DNA from: Piezodorus guildinii
Lineage: Eukaryota > Arthropoda > Insecta > Hemiptera > Pentatomidae
Assembly (NCBI GenBank): GCA_023052935.1
Contig: CM041295.1
Span: 108,626,711-108,690,710, forward strand
DNA: 64,000 nucleotides
Direction: 5' to 3'
Below the pieces are notes generated by a model. That model did not search any database and was not told the DNA's origin. It worked only from the letters and a program-made list of their open reading frames with translations. Shown here in pieces: positions 24,516 to 37,659 of this stretch. Every line of letters begins with the position of its first letter. The first letter of the stretch is position 1. The translations under genes and the position numbers were made by a program.

Positions 24516-26317
24516 CTAAAAAACAAATCCATATTCTATCATATTTATTACTTCGTGGGGGAAAAGATTAATTTAACTGACTATATCCCCAGCAACATAT
24601 TCTTTATATTGCATGCATATTCTATCATATTCATTAATGTTTTAGAGAAAAAAGTATTTGTTCAGAAAAGGCAAAATCTAAAGTAAGACAGAAACAGTTA
24701 TGAAAGTAAAACATGTTTTAGTCCAGCAGCCAGATGCATGGTTGACTACTTTATCAAAGATACATCTAGAAATATTTTTAAAAATTTCTTTCTACCATCC
24801 GTATTTAAAAAATGCATTTTTTACAGTCCTAAAACTCTTTCTAAGCATCTAATTAATTTGATGAAATGACCAATTACATCCGATTTAAAAATAAATTTCT
24901 TGTAGTTAAGAAACTCTTACTAATGACTGCCAGAAGAGCAAACGTCCAGCAAAACCATGTGGGGGCTGGCAGCCCACACGTTAAGATGACCCTTTGTGTG
25001 ACAATTTCAGTGCAAATTGACTTAAAATAACACTAGATTGAGTTAATAATAATTATATTATGCAATTTAATTGAGAGATTATACTGCTTCGATAATTTAT
25101 ATAAGATTTTAATTTTGTTTTTAATATAAAATATCTAGGATTTCGTTATTTCTCGTCTTATAAGCAAAGGTATATATAAAATTTCAATATGAAAATATTT
25201 AAGACAACAATAAAAGAGTAATTAGTCAAAAGAAAATCGTTTCAAAAGAAAAAAAATGTTATCAGTATGATAATAAGGCTGATTGAAAACTCTCTAGTCT
25301 TGAAATTGAGAAAATGACAAAATTTTAATGTTGTCTCCGTTTCACTTTTTAAAATAACATAAACTTAATATATCTATATCATGAATTATTAGCTTGTTAG
25401 AAAAAATAAACAAAACTCTTTTGTAATTCTAACATTGGTAGTAGAAAATTGTAAATATTAATTTTTCATCAATCTATGACTACATTTTTATTTTATAACA
25501 TATATAAGAAAAAGGAAAAAAAAAAAAAAAACTTTCTATCACCCCTAAAAATGACATAAATTCACTTTATTTAATATATGAATATATCTGACGTTTCGAC
25601 TATTTATTTTATGAAAGCTACGTTTTCTTTTGGGCCTGCTTTCTCATCAAAAATAAATAACAACTGATAAAAACTTTTTGCAATAAATGTAGTAAAAACT
25701 AAAATTCATGAAAGTTTAATGAAAAATAAATTAGTATATAAACTTTAATTGTAATATTAATAAAATAAATGTTTTCATCAAAACGAACACCTTGGTTCCA
25801 AAAAAACTTAAAAAATTATCAATCTTATGAGTTGAAGCAGTACATAGAAAGAGTTATTTATTCTCTTCCCTCAGATCGAAAACTAACATATTTATATTAT
25901 ATAATGCACAAGGACATAACTTTTTAAATTAAAAATGACTAACTTATTTAAATTATAAAAAAACCTTACATCGTGGATTGCCTTAAGAACTCAAATAGAT
26001 AGGCATTCAATCAAACTCAAATAGGGACACTTAATCAGCTACTTCCTTACAAATTCAACAGCCACTACCAGAAAAAAAGTATCAGTATATAAACTTTGTA
26101 ATCATGTTCAATAGCTAACATTTTGTAATAAAATTTAATATCTAGAATACTTATTAGCAGGTTTGAAGTTGCTACTAACTACTTGATGTTGACAGATACT
26201 GAACAAGAGGAGAACATTGTGGGTCATTACACTACCTAACCTCTGTTTTAAACTTTCCGGTCAATAGCTTATAAGTGATCTTCATATGATCGAGCCTTTA
26301 GATAAAACCTGATATAA
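24516..26317. other. Gab intron 2, left part
   Basis: AT-rich intron with no gene. Near 25580-25650 the minus strand carries TTGATGAGAAAGCAGGCC and GTCGAAACGTCAG, a pattern often seen at Penelope-like or ribozyme-bearing repeat ends; this is tentative. Confidence 0.4.
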
Positions 26318-26985
26318 ATCAAATAAATATGCCAGTTTTAACCTGTTACTTTTTCAACTTTACTCTTAAACCTTGACATCAAGTGGATGATATTATGGTA
26401 TCATCTTATTATTTAATTAAAAATTAAAATAAATATGCCACACACAAATATGCACTCCTTAACTTCCTTTTATTATACATTTATATTTTTTCACAATTTG
26501 TTAACGTTTTTCTACGTTTCGGGATTCTTTTCCCATTATCAAGACTTTTTTATAAACACTTTTAAACACACCACTCATTATTTTACATTTATAGCTTACA
26601 GCTATTCGTCCACTTAGAGAAAATAATAGAAACAGTCAGCCAATTAACATCTAAGTGGACGAATAGCAGTAAGATATAAATGTAAAATAATGAGTGGTGT
26701 GTTTAAAAGTGTTTATAAAAAAGTCTTAATAATGGGGAAAGAACCCCGAAACATAGAAAAAATATGTAACAAATTGTAAAAGAAAATAAATGTATGATAA
26801 AAAGAAGTTAAGGAGTGCATATTTAAGTGTGAAATATTAAGTAAAACTTCCTAAAAAATTATAAAAGAAAAGAAAATAAATATGCCAGTTTTAACCTGTT
26901 AATTTTTCAACTTTATTCTTAAACTTTGACATGAAGTGGATGATATTATGGTATCTTATTATTTAATTAAAATTCAGAATTTTTT
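26318..26985. repeat. Inverted pair nested in direct repeats, hammerhead-like motif in both arms
   Basis: Two direct copies of about 105 bp (26318-26425 and 26878-26985, both beginning AATAAATATGCCAGTTTTAA) flank two inverted arms (about 26444-26617 and 26650-26830, containing ACTTCCTTTTATTATACATT and its inverse). Each arm includes, on its sense strand, TGATAATGGG, a loop, and CCCGAAACGTAG (26512-26545 minus; a slightly changed copy 26728-26756 plus). A third copy of the arm lies at 47577-47800. Direct terminal repeats with inverted internal copies and a hammerhead-like core fit Penelope-like pseudo-LTR arrangements, but no RT is present. Confidence 0.6.
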
Positions 26986-27652
26986 CATGGGTCAACTTCT
27001 TTTGAAAATACAGAATTTTGGTGAACCTTCAACACACAAAATATTCTAAAATTTTGAATTTATATTCTAAAATTACATAAAATTTTGAATAATAAATACA
27101 AAGTAATAAATAAAATTTTTAAAAATTATATAGATCACACTAATAAACAATTATACTTACAAATCATTAATAAACCAATGATATGTAATACTCAAAGAAT
27201 AATCTTAATATCACAACTATTAGTTATTTAATTGAAAAATTATACACAACAGAATAAATATATTTGGTAAAGTGTTGCAAAAGTAAATTACCAGTTGTTG
27301 AGATGAATGAGTTAGATAGGATGTATTTAAAGCCGATAAATGACAAATGAGTATTATTATGAAAGGGCTGAACAGGATGAGTCACAGAAGCACTAATGAT
27401 AAGAAGGGTAAGGTAATAAAATAAGCTATAAAACACTGCATGATAATCACCACAAATGAGAGGAGGGAGTATGAGACTCCTGATTATATTTAAATGCTCT
27501 TATTATTAGAAATAAACAGATGGTAGCTCAATATTTTATTTTACAAACATAAAATATTAATGGAAATTAAACATAATTAAACGTTAACAGGATAAAAAGG
27601 CAATAGACTAATAACTATGATCAAAATCAATAAAGAAGCAAAATTTGATTAC

Positions 27653-27781
27653 CTGATCACATTGATCTAAATCTATTTGTCCCTTTAGCGTCCTACAATT
27701 TCTATCAGTGTAATAATACAAATAATATTGACCAGGGAGTTCTCCAGAATGCCTTAAAACAAACCACCGTTTTCTCCATCT
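27653..27781 (-). CDS. dos: Gab/Dos-type docking protein, exon 2 (PH domain, residues 29-71)
   Basis: A 129-base exon, acceptor TTACAG before 27781, donor GTAATC after 27653, phase 0 at both ends. It begins RWRKRWFVLRHSGELPGQYY, the basic beta1-beta2 loop and strand that bind phosphoinositide in PH domains, and ends with IDLDQCDQ, close to the IDLNLCEQ of GAB1. The open frame upstream of 27781 is intron. Confidence 0.95.
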
Positions 27782-30700
27782 CTGTAATAAACATTTATCT
27801 TTAAAATTAGAACTAAACATCAATTGCATAATAATTATCAAATATTTTGATAAATAATAATACAAAATTTAAAAAATCTCTAGTTGAATATATATTGTTA
27901 TTAGTTCTTGACTGTAGACAAGTTTTTTTAATGGTCTTGAGATGTAGTCAACAAATACACAACTATGTCCAGTCCATTCTTCTTTTAAAGATTGTAACAT
28001 CCACATAGTTCTATGTAAGACACTATCTTGTTAAATATTGGTATCAATATGAGAACAATAAATTCTTGAAATGTCGCCTGAACATAGTTGTATATTTAGT
28101 GACTGAACCTCAAACCCTTAGAAAACTTTACAAATGACATTATATTATTTATATCCCATTTTATATAATAATTGTAAAGAAATTTGGGATCCTTTCAACA
28201 AAAATAAATATTGTTAATAATATTGATTGTTTTGTTTTTAAAAATCAAAAACATGATTCATACATTTGTATGACATTTATATAAACTAATTCATACATTG
28301 AATTAGCATAAAATCTTAGTAAAAGAACTTAAACACGGAATTAAGTAAAGTAAATTCTATCTTTAAACCTTCAACACCTAATCCGAAAAAAAAAGAAATG
28401 TAACTATAGTAATTCAAATTACAAAAATAACATCTCTATACTAGGAAGCCCAATAATAGTAGAACTCTACTCTATTTCTAGTAAGCATAACCCTCCACTT
28501 TAAAAGAGGTATCAACTAATTATCATAAAAGAAAACAATTGAAAGTAAATGAATGGCCTGAAAGCTCTAATATAATTTTATTAGATGATTGCAATGAAAA
28601 TAGTCCCTTAACGTTCTATTTACTTAGTGAAATATGTTTTTAATTATTTTAAACAGTAACTTAAAAAAACTTACAAGAGGAATACCTACAATACATTAAA
28701 GACCCATAGTCAGCAACATTGACCTCTACAAAACTGATAGAAAAAACAATAATAGAGCAAAACAATAAATATTTGGAATATCGTTATAAAATAAAAAACG
28801 AGCTGGAATCTCATATCCTCTGGAATCTTACATAAATTATTTGGAAGAGAAACAGATTCAGATTTTACGAATTTATAAAATAATTTCAAGAAGAAATCTT
28901 TCATAAGAAAAAATGTAGTTAATTGAAAAACAATTTCAATTTAAAATATGGGCGAATAATCAGATTGAAGTAATGTTATTATCCCAAGGACAGGAAAAAT
29001 ATGTAACAATATGATTTAGAATACCCACTCAAAAAATTGTTTACAGTTTAACAACTATGGGTTATTTATCATAAATAATATTTTCTTCTTCATGAATTTG
29101 TAATTAAACTAAAATTATAACACACTAAATTATTCGCTTGGATTTTTTGATTGTTGAACTGGTTAAGAGTAATACAACAAGATGCAAGTTTTAAGCATAA
29201 ACCTTTAATTTTTTTTTTAAATGTTTAAATCATAACCAACATCATGCTTAGATTTTAAGCAAAGAATTAGAACTACCAAAATTATACGTACACCTATCAT
29301 TAAAATAAATATCATATTATTTCCACGAAGTAATCTATAACAACACAACAAATCATTATAATGATCAATACACCACTACATAAAAATATTTCCGATGGTA
29401 TAAAGTGTACTAAAATTACCATTCATAACATTGATCTTTTTAAGGATCTATAAAAACATCTGACGAATCAAGTTGGATTCACAATATTTCTAATTTCCAT
29501 ATTACCAAAAAAAAAAAAAAAAATCATTATTTGATTCTTTGCCTAATTTCCAGCTCGAGTCCTTGTAATTAACACTAAGATTGTAGCATTGTCTCATCTG
29601 TTCCTGGTAGTGAATACCACAATCTGCGAGTTTATTTTACTAAATGGACATACGTCTAAAATCTGATACCAATATTCCAACCTTCATCTTAATTTATCAA
29701 CACTCAATTGACAAAAACCTGGGAGTTGAGAGTGATCGCAGCCTAACTATCTCACTGCACAGCCGTTGGCCAAGAAACAATATAAATCTATATGTTCCGA
29801 ACACAAGAACTTTATAGGTTATACAAGGTGCATAATTTTTTTTTTTTTTTTTTATATATATAGCAAAATCCTCTAAATAAAGTTAACCCTCCAAATTTAT
29901 AACTACTATATGATACAAAAGAGCAACACTTATCTGAAAAAATACAACTTTTCAAATTTGTTGCATATACTTCAACATTTTTATTATATTATGACTAGTG
30001 GTACAAGGTTCTTCTTTTTTAGTAGTACAACATATTATTTATTCATAGCTGATTGATACATCTGTGTGATATGGTGGTTTATTCAATGATTATTATTATT
30101 TTATTTTATTATTATTATTATTTTTTTTTATTTGTTGGAGTTGTTATTTAATCAATATCTATTTATTTGTTTTAAATAGCAAACCAACTCTAATTTTGGC
30201 CTTGCTCTTCTATAATTACTCCAAATTAGATGTTATGTCATTATTAATAAATTATGGACAAATTTCATTATTAACATCTTAAAGTTAACAAGTTCTTAAG
30301 GACACAAATTTGGTATGAATCACTGCTTGAAACTTACTACTTTATCACTAACACCTTTAAGTAAGGTTTAATCTTAACAATAACAGACCTGAATATTAAA
30401 ATTAAAAAATCTAATTAGTGCAGAATGATAAATGAAGTACAAGTTTTATATGTATTTAAAAAAGACTAAAACCCCTAATTCTGACAATTTTTATTAAAAA
30501 TAACAAGTTAAAAGAACTGTTATGCTTCATAATCAGGACTGTATTTCCTTCTCCTAAACTGATTAACAGTTAAACATAACTTTGATGCAAACAGAATATC
30601 TATTGAAAAATGTAAATATTCAAGAAGTGTGTGTTAAAAAACTTTTATTCCCCCATTATAGCATGATTATAACACAGGGGTTTTAAAATATGACATACTA

Positions 30701-31100
30701 AAATGTAAAATTGACATTTAAAAATACACCTATGGAACAATATAACTATCTTTATTAACAAAATAATAATTGTAATAACACCAACTGTACCTGAAGTACC
30801 AACAAAATACAATGAAGTAAGCGATAACAAGTAATGTCAGATTCAGAAAAGCATCAATGTCAATTATATCAGTAAAGTCGAATGAGGAACTGATGGCAAC
30901 TATGACATCAAATGTTAGTAAATACAGTGTATAGGTCAAATCTAAACACACAAACAAAAACAAACCAAGAGACAAATGAAGGGTTGTATTAGTAAACCTT
31001 TTGCAGATATTTTACTTGATAGATAAGAGATGACTAAAGCATCACAAGCAATTCTACCTAATTTTCAGTTCTTATAAAGTAATGAGCAAAAAATACATAC
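27782..31100. other. Gab intron 1
   Basis: About 3.3 kb of AT-rich intron. I see no gene. It holds poly-A/T runs near 29508 and 29838 and a SINE 3' fragment at 29705-29800. The small minus-strand ORFs at 28710-28904 and 30645-30975 have low-complexity hydrophobic composition and no homology I recognise. Confidence 0.5.
29705..29800 (+). repeat. SINE 3' fragment
   Basis: The stretch with AAAACCTGGGAGTTGAGAGT, CTCACTGCACAGCCGTTGG and AAGAAACAATATAAATC aligns, allowing several changes, to 63600-63690 of the tRNA-derived SINE at the right of the window. The tRNA-like head is missing. Confidence 0.55.
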
Positions 31101-31184
31101 CGCTCTCCAAATCCTTTTAGAAGGAGGTGACTTAGTTAACCAACCTTCATGAACTATTTCTAAATTGTCAGATTTATGAGACAT
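31101..31184 (-). CDS. dos: Gab/Dos-type docking protein, exon 1 (start of PH domain, residues 1-28)
   Basis: ATG at 31184-31182, then 28 codons and a GTATG donor. The peptide begins MSHKSDNLEIVHEGWLTKSP and ends KRIWRA. GWLTKSPP is the first strand of the PH domain and matches GWLRKSPP of GAB1, so the start is well placed. Joined to exon 2 it gives IWRARWRKRWFVL with no frame break. Upstream sequence (31185-31400) should hold the 5' UTR and promoter, or a 5' UTR acceptor; I see no clear core promoter motif. Confidence 0.92.
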
Positions 31185-32230
31185 TCTTATGACTTCATAC
31201 TAAACTAAATGGCGATTATCACAGTTTTGTTCATTAAATATTACAAGGCCAACTGAAAAACAATGGTAACTATAAAAAAATACTAAGCACAATAAGTGAC
31301 ATATCCACTATAACATTTGACACAGTCTGTTTTCTCAATGAGTATAAACTTCCCCCAACTTAAGTTAGCTCTGATTCATTCGCCAGTGTAGCCAGAACTG
31401 AAGTAAACTTTGATAAGTTAATAATAAGAAAAGTTATCCACTGTGCATTTAAAGTTGGATTATTTCGGCTAGAATTTAAAATTAATTAAATATAAAACAT
31501 TCAATTTTGTTAAATCGTGAACGATTCTACAGTTATTTTATTATTTGCAATTGCAAGTTAAATTTCACCATGACCAAATTACTATTCTTATCACATTAAA
31601 AAAAAATACAATAATATTTTTAGTTTATAATATATTAATCACAATATTTCAAAACATACAATATATTTCTCCCATTGAGGGAAACCGATGAAGACCAGAC
31701 ACCATTATCGTTATATTTAAATTCCATAATAAATTGTTAAAATTTAGAATCACTATTTTCGGGTACAAAAATATTCGTAAATCGTCTCTTCAAACTTTAA
31801 CTTTATGTGAAGTCCTAAAAAATAAAGTACTTAGGTATAAAGGACAGTATTTAATTAGATACAGTATGTTTCAACAATAATTTTATAAAACTGATGAATT
31901 CATATGTAGGCATATGCAAAAAAAATTTTCGTAATATTATAATTCATCATTTTTTTTTTTTTTTTTTTTTTTGTTATAGCCGTTGTTTGGAAGAATGACT
32001 TTAAGCCTATTGGTCATAAATTAAAACAAAAGAGTAATCACGAGGAATATGAGCTAAGTTCTCCGCAATTTACTAAAATCTCGTTTTACTGGCGTATTAT
32101 ATTTTGGATGATTTCTAGTGCTGTTAATGAAATGTCCTTTCTAAGCTTAAGAATTGAGCCCTTTTGTATAAATTTCAATATATCTTAATCATTTTTCAGT
32201 AAAAAAATCCATCAATAAATATTCAATTAT
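31185..32230. other. Region upstream of Gab exon 1
   Basis: Should include the 5' UTR and promoter of the minus-strand gene. AT-rich throughout with a poly-T run near 31950-31972. No TATA-Inr pair stands out and I name no regulatory site. Confidence 0.35.
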
Positions 32231-32231
32231 A

Positions 32232-33611
32232 CGGTGGATCAAAAAAGTATTGGCACACCCAACGTTTTTTCCTTCTACATATCTTAAAAGTAAAGCCCAG
32301 GTTCTTTTTACTAATTTATTTTAAAAACTAGCATTTTACTATTTTATTTTTGCCGAACAAAATTCCCAAGCTAAAGATGTAGAGCGAGTAAGAAATCAAA
32401 TCATAAATTCCAGGGGTCAAAAAAGAAATGGCACACTTGGTTTTATATACATTGGAATAATCTTACTTTACCTTGGTCCTTTCAAACTGAGATAAAAACA
32501 ATCAAGGATGAATATTATTAGTTTGGATTATTATCTGACGAGCTCCAGTGCAACAATAATAGCTAAATCTCATGAACATTGTGTTTCGTCACGCGCCCAA
32601 GTTGTAAAGTAACGTTCACGCGGATTGAGCTATCTTCAAATCGCTAATCGACTTGTTATAGCTTTAAGTATTGTAAGAAATATAATAAAGAAGAACAATG
32701 AGACGGACTGTCTTGAACAAACGACGATCTGGACGATCACAAAAGATTTCTCAAAGAGAAAAAAATGCGTATGCGCAGTATGGTGGAAAAAACACCATCT
32801 ATTTCTGCCTCTTGCATAGCCTCAGAGATTGCATCTATATCCAACAAACCTTTCAGCGTGCAGACAGTCAGAAATGTGATTCACAGTTTTAATCAATTTA
32901 ATCAAGAAAGTAACCCTTCATAATTGAGATCAACTGCCAAAAACGTCATAAGTTTGCGAAAACCTATGTAAAAGAACCATTAGAGTTCTGGAAGAAAGTT
33001 GTCTTTTCAGATGAAAGTAAATTCAATATTTTTGGCTCTGATTGTCGCAAATATGTGTGGAGAAAACAGAACACTGCATTTGAAAAAAGTAATGTCAGTG
33101 CTTCATTGATGGAATATTGAATGTAGAGAAGTATGTTGGCATTTTACGTCATAACTTGAATGGCAGAGCCAAAACGATGGGGATCAAGGACACATTTGTA
33201 TTTCAGCCAGATAATGATCCGAAGCACACTGCTAATAAAACAAAAGAATGGTTGCTCTCCAACGTTCGGAGGCAAATCAAAACTTAATATCATCAATGCC
33301 ACGAAGACTCCAAGCCATAATAGATGCTGAAGGAATGGTGACAAAATATAAAAATGTAAATAATGTACAAATAATCGTAATGAAATTTGTTTTTAATAAT
33401 GCGCTTTATCTGTGTCAATACTTTTTTGACACCTGAAATTCATGTTTTGGATTTTAGCTCGCTTTACATCTTTAGCTTGGGCATTTTATTTGGCAAAAAT
33501 AAAATAGTTCGATGCAAGTTATTTTAAATAAATTAGTAGAAAGTGGTTGGATTTTACGATTTTAAGGAATAAGGAAAATGTTGGGTGTGCCAATACTTCT
33601 TTGATCCACTG
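32232..33611 (+). mobile_element. Tc1-like transposon, 1380 bp, degenerate
   Basis: TIRs CGGTGGATCAAAAAAGTATT (left) and, inverted at the right end, CAGTGGATCAAAGAAGTATT, extending at least 34 bp and flanked by TA (32230-32231 and 33612-33613). The plus strand between them reads as a Tc1-type transposase with stops: SGRSQKISQREKNAYAQYGG in the helix-turn-helix part, VFSDESKFNIFGSD with the first catalytic Asp, and FQPDNDPKHTANKTKEWL with the second. Dead, but with complete ends. It lies about 1 kb upstream of Gab exon 1. Confidence 0.93.
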
Positions 33612-33779
33612 TAAAAACAATCCCAAACTTTCACCAAATCACATACATGTTAAAACAGTACCAAAATGTTTTTAGGATCAAATTCCGTTTAAGCCGACTC
33701 TGCACTATTTTAGTTCGTATTACGTAAAACTGACTTTAGTTCCGTCTCTGAATACAACCAAATCTCAAAAGTGTTGAAA

Positions 33780-35400
33780 GTAACATTTTTCTACTCCTTG
33801 AACTGAGTTTAAACTACGACGATAACGAATTGGGACAATGGCAGAGTGTATCACCACATCTTTTCCCTGCCAGAGATGGAGTCACATTGAAATTTGGAAG
33901 TGAATCCTTTTTTACTGAGCGGAATGTTTGTCTGGTTGCTAGTTTCAGTATGCCTCAAGATATTTGATATTATTGTGTACTGTGGTTCTGATTGAGCCCG
34001 AAATCTTTCTTATCCCCTGATGAGGGTCTTTAACAGGTCTCACTTCTTCCATACATTTCTGAAGGTCCTTTACGAAGAGGGCAACAATGGTGTTGTCATT
34101 CCTGACAAGAGCTTCCCCTACTGCTACTTTTGCCTCTTGGCATACGATTTTGCTTGACGGATGGTTGTATTGTCCTGCTCTTAAGTTCATAGATCTGTGA
34201 CTGGGTGAACAGTATTTCATAATGTCCAGCTGCAATGGTTTTGTGGGGAATAGCAGCAATTCAGCAATTGATGCATCCTTGGTATGCAGTGGCTGAGGAA
34301 TAGGAGTTTTACTTCTTTATATCCTCAGTCCCGAATATCCTTATTAGTGCTGTTTCAATAATTAATATCAGGATTAAATGATGGATCTGAAGAAAAGTTA
34401 GATGGTGGCAGAGAATTATTTGAGGAGGCAGATAATAATCGGATGAGACCTAGAAGACCGGTGAGGATTTGCAAAGAATGAATTTGTAAAGGAGTTGCCA
34501 TTTTCATTTGGAATCAAGAGTAGAGCTTCGTGAAATTAGTTAGCAATATTTTTATTGCCTGATAGTTGTCTGTGAGAGTGCACTGAACATTTCATAGTAA
34601 TCTGTCTTGTTGTCTAAGCGCTGCCTCACTACTTTTTTTATACATCTTCTTGGCATATCGGTGGAACAAGTGAATGGCATAGGGTAAGGTTTTGAGTGGG
34701 AATTGGATACCGAGATACTGATGAGAATGTCGATCTTTGAATCAATATAAGAATAGGAATATATTTCATTCCGACTCAAGGTTTCAATGTCGAGTGGAAT
34801 ATTTTCATGGAAAGGCCATGTAGGTTGCGGAAAGTCAAGGTTTTAAGCAGAAATGCTGAAGTTTTTAAGTGCGATACCATTTGCTTAAGTTTATAAGAGC
34901 GGAACAGACAGTTAAAAGAGGAAAGAGGATTTTGTGCTGTATTGATGACATGCAGGTCCCAGACAGCAGGTGTGCTAAATAGGTGCAGGTGTGGGGGATA
35001 TACCACTGCATAAGGGGGAGGAAATTCATTACAGGAGGTTTTTAAAAACAAGGAATTCAATATGAGGATGATAAGATGGATATGGAGCATCTAGAACTTC
35101 AGCTTTCAAATTACCATGGACATAAATATAGTTTGACCTTCAACCAATCCAGCTGGCCCTACCACAACAGATAAAGGTTTAATCAGGAAGTGAAACAGAG
35201 GTGGAAGGGATGAAGAGTTTTACCCATTTTTTGGAACCTGCAATGAAGTGGTAAAAGTTATGGGTCTGATTGTGAAAAAAATGCTTATTATAGTGAGGGG
35301 GAGAGGGGAGAGGGAAAGACTGGGCATTAGCATGAAAGGTGGTCTGGACAAAAGACATCCAAGAGAGAAGACAGGAAAGTATTTAGTATTTAATGGAAAG
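33780..35400 (-). other. GC-richer unassigned block, possible TE
   Basis: Composition differs from the flanks and the minus strand has two longer frames. 34259-33945 (104 residues) is hydrophilic with KDPHQGIRKISGSI. 35090-34776 (104 residues) is hydrophobic at the start and has FPPPYAVVYPPHL. A third frame, 34779-34552, includes CSTDMPRRCIKKVV. They may be pieces of one decayed element, for example a LINE ORF1, but I cannot identify a domain. Confidence 0.35.
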
Positions 35401-35587
35401 ACATAAGTTATATAAAAATATTTTCAGTATTAAAAATTTTAAAAGAAAAAAAGATAATCCACAGATATTAGATTTTTGATTTGCTGAGTCTTAGTTAAAT
35501 TCCAATAGAATTAAAAATATAGGTAAGTGAAAGTAAGAAGAGGCTGCTAAGATATTATATATATATAATTAATCAAATTTAGTGACT

Positions 35588-36331
35588 AAACTATAGAATT
35601 AAAATAAAATAAATCCCATCAAATCGCCTTTACTCTAAGTCGTAAACCTATGACTTCCTGCCCTACTGTTTCCTTTTATAATACCCCACTCATCCCTGTA
35701 GAACAAATACGATATTTAGGACTTCATCTTGACATACTTGGAACCCTCATACAAGAATTAAACAAAAAGAAACTGCTCGCAGATACCGTTTAATACAACA
35801 CTTACTTGACAAACGATCAAAAATCCCTATTCACTACAAAAAAACTGATTTATATAACCATTCTTAGACCAATTTGAAAATATGGCATTGAGCTATGGGA
35901 CTCTACTAAACCATAAAATTCCTATCGCATCCAATCCTTGCAATCCAAAATCCTACAAAAAATCCTCAATGCTCCTTATTTTGTTACTAATAAATCATCC
36001 ATAGAGACCTCAATATCCCACTAGTTGCAGACTTAGCCCAAATTCGACACACCTCCTTTAATTCTAAACTACCAGCCCACTCAAACCCGCTGTACGTAAA
36101 CTCTCATTTCCAGCTCTTCCTAATAATCCTCCGAGATGCCTGAAAGGACGTTGGCCTTGAGACCTGTTAATAAAACAATCATTACAGTGTTACCTGAAAG
36201 AATGATTGAAGTGCTACCACTGGGTAGTCTCTTCATGAGACTATTTCATGCCATATTTGTAATTTCAGCCCTTTTACTTATTGTATATACTGTTGTAAAA
36301 ATCAATAAAAGTATATTAAAAAAAAAAAAAA
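35588..36331 (+). mobile_element. 5'-truncated Jockey-like LINE insertion with 13-bp TSD
   Basis: AAATTTAGTGACT occurs at 35575-35587 and 36332-36344. Between the copies a plus-strand LINE 3' end reads EQIRYLGLHLDILGT, then ITILRPI.KYGIELW, then LQSKILQKILNAPYFVTN, then a 3' UTR with IEVLPLGSL-type sequence and a poly(A) run. Stops interrupt the frame. It is the same family as the fragments at 50570-51060 and 58998-59419 and a relative of the intact Jockey at 53194. Confidence 0.9.
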
Positions 36332-36344
36332 AAATTTAGTGACT

Positions 36345-37659
36345 TAAAAGCAATCAAGGTGTATTGGTAAGCAACTGCATGAGTAGATATAATTAAATGG
36401 AGACCAAAATAAGAGAACTAAAATTTAATTTTGAATAATTTACAGGATTTAAAACAGGACTATCATGAATTGACTGTATCATTGTGATACAAGGAAAAGA
36501 ATTATTCCTCAAAATATAGTTTATTTGATTTTTTGTTGGGTTTGATAAAGTGTAGCTGCTATTTTATTACAAACTCAAAGAGAAGTACTGGAAAATTCAA
36601 TGTAAGCACTGCTTTAATTTAAATTTCATAATAATGAATCCATAAAAAACCTTCACAGCAATGCCAGAGCTCATCTTGAAATTGGGAGCTCAGTTATTCA
36701 TAGTTTTAACTATATACGATAAAAAACAAATAGTTCAGAGCAAAGATGCTTACTGTTTTATATTCTCTTTATCATTGAAATGGAGAGGCTATTATTACCT
36801 TTAATGAGAAAATGTATTCAAGTAGCAACGATAATAATAAATGTCTATTCAACATGAAATTTATTGGTGAAGAATTCTTTGCTTCGGATTCATTGGATAC
36901 CGAATATTCCATGATATGTTTTTAGTAATATTGTAAATGGAGGTTAAAGTTAACAATATGATGACAGTGTGTGTGGCATATAATAAGAACGTTTCCTCAT
37001 GTCCCATCTTAGGCATCTGCTTCTGATATAAATAACCACACTTCTTAATATTTGGTTGATTTTATCCTTATTAAGACAGCCTGAAGCTTTATTCCTTCCT
37101 CTAAAGTATCTTCAATTTTGTTTATTTCCCCATTACTCATTTATTTTAAATTTGTATATTTTTGGGGAGGGGAAGGGAAGTCCCCTTTTTAGGCAGCTTT
37201 TATTTCTAAATTATCTTTATATAACCTATAATCTTATCAGAACTTAAAATAAAACTTTATTGTATTATTTTATTTACACATTAAGTATTTCCTTTCCAAC
37301 TACTTGTAATGCGTGTACTTCCTTGAGGTATTACCTAAAAGTAAATGAGGAATCGCTAAGTTACACTTTCACATTTTTATTTCCACATCAGGGAAGTGGA
37401 ATACATTAGCTATGGGTTAAATGGATTATAGTGTGAATTGCTTTACATATGTATTTCATACTCCCAATATGAGGAATTGGTAAGGTTAGGACCATTAGAC
37501 ATAACTATGGTAATCTGGCCCTGATAAGTACTGAGTGTCTTTATAAAATGGGTACCTAACCTTTAATAAAACCTTGAGCATCTTAAATTTCAGAAAAGAT
37601 AAAATGGTGGCATAAAAAAAAATACTAAATATAATTTTTAGAAATTTTGGAAAAATATA
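36345..37659. other. AT-rich intergenic, no gene seen
   Basis: No recognisable coding sequence; the small frame at 37056-37247 is low-complexity. Confidence 0.45.

Noticed and set aside
36136..36339. 67-codon ORF with a hydrophobic segment
   Set aside because: It is the 3' UTR of the truncated LINE running into its poly(A) tail; the same sequence recurs at 50930-51060.
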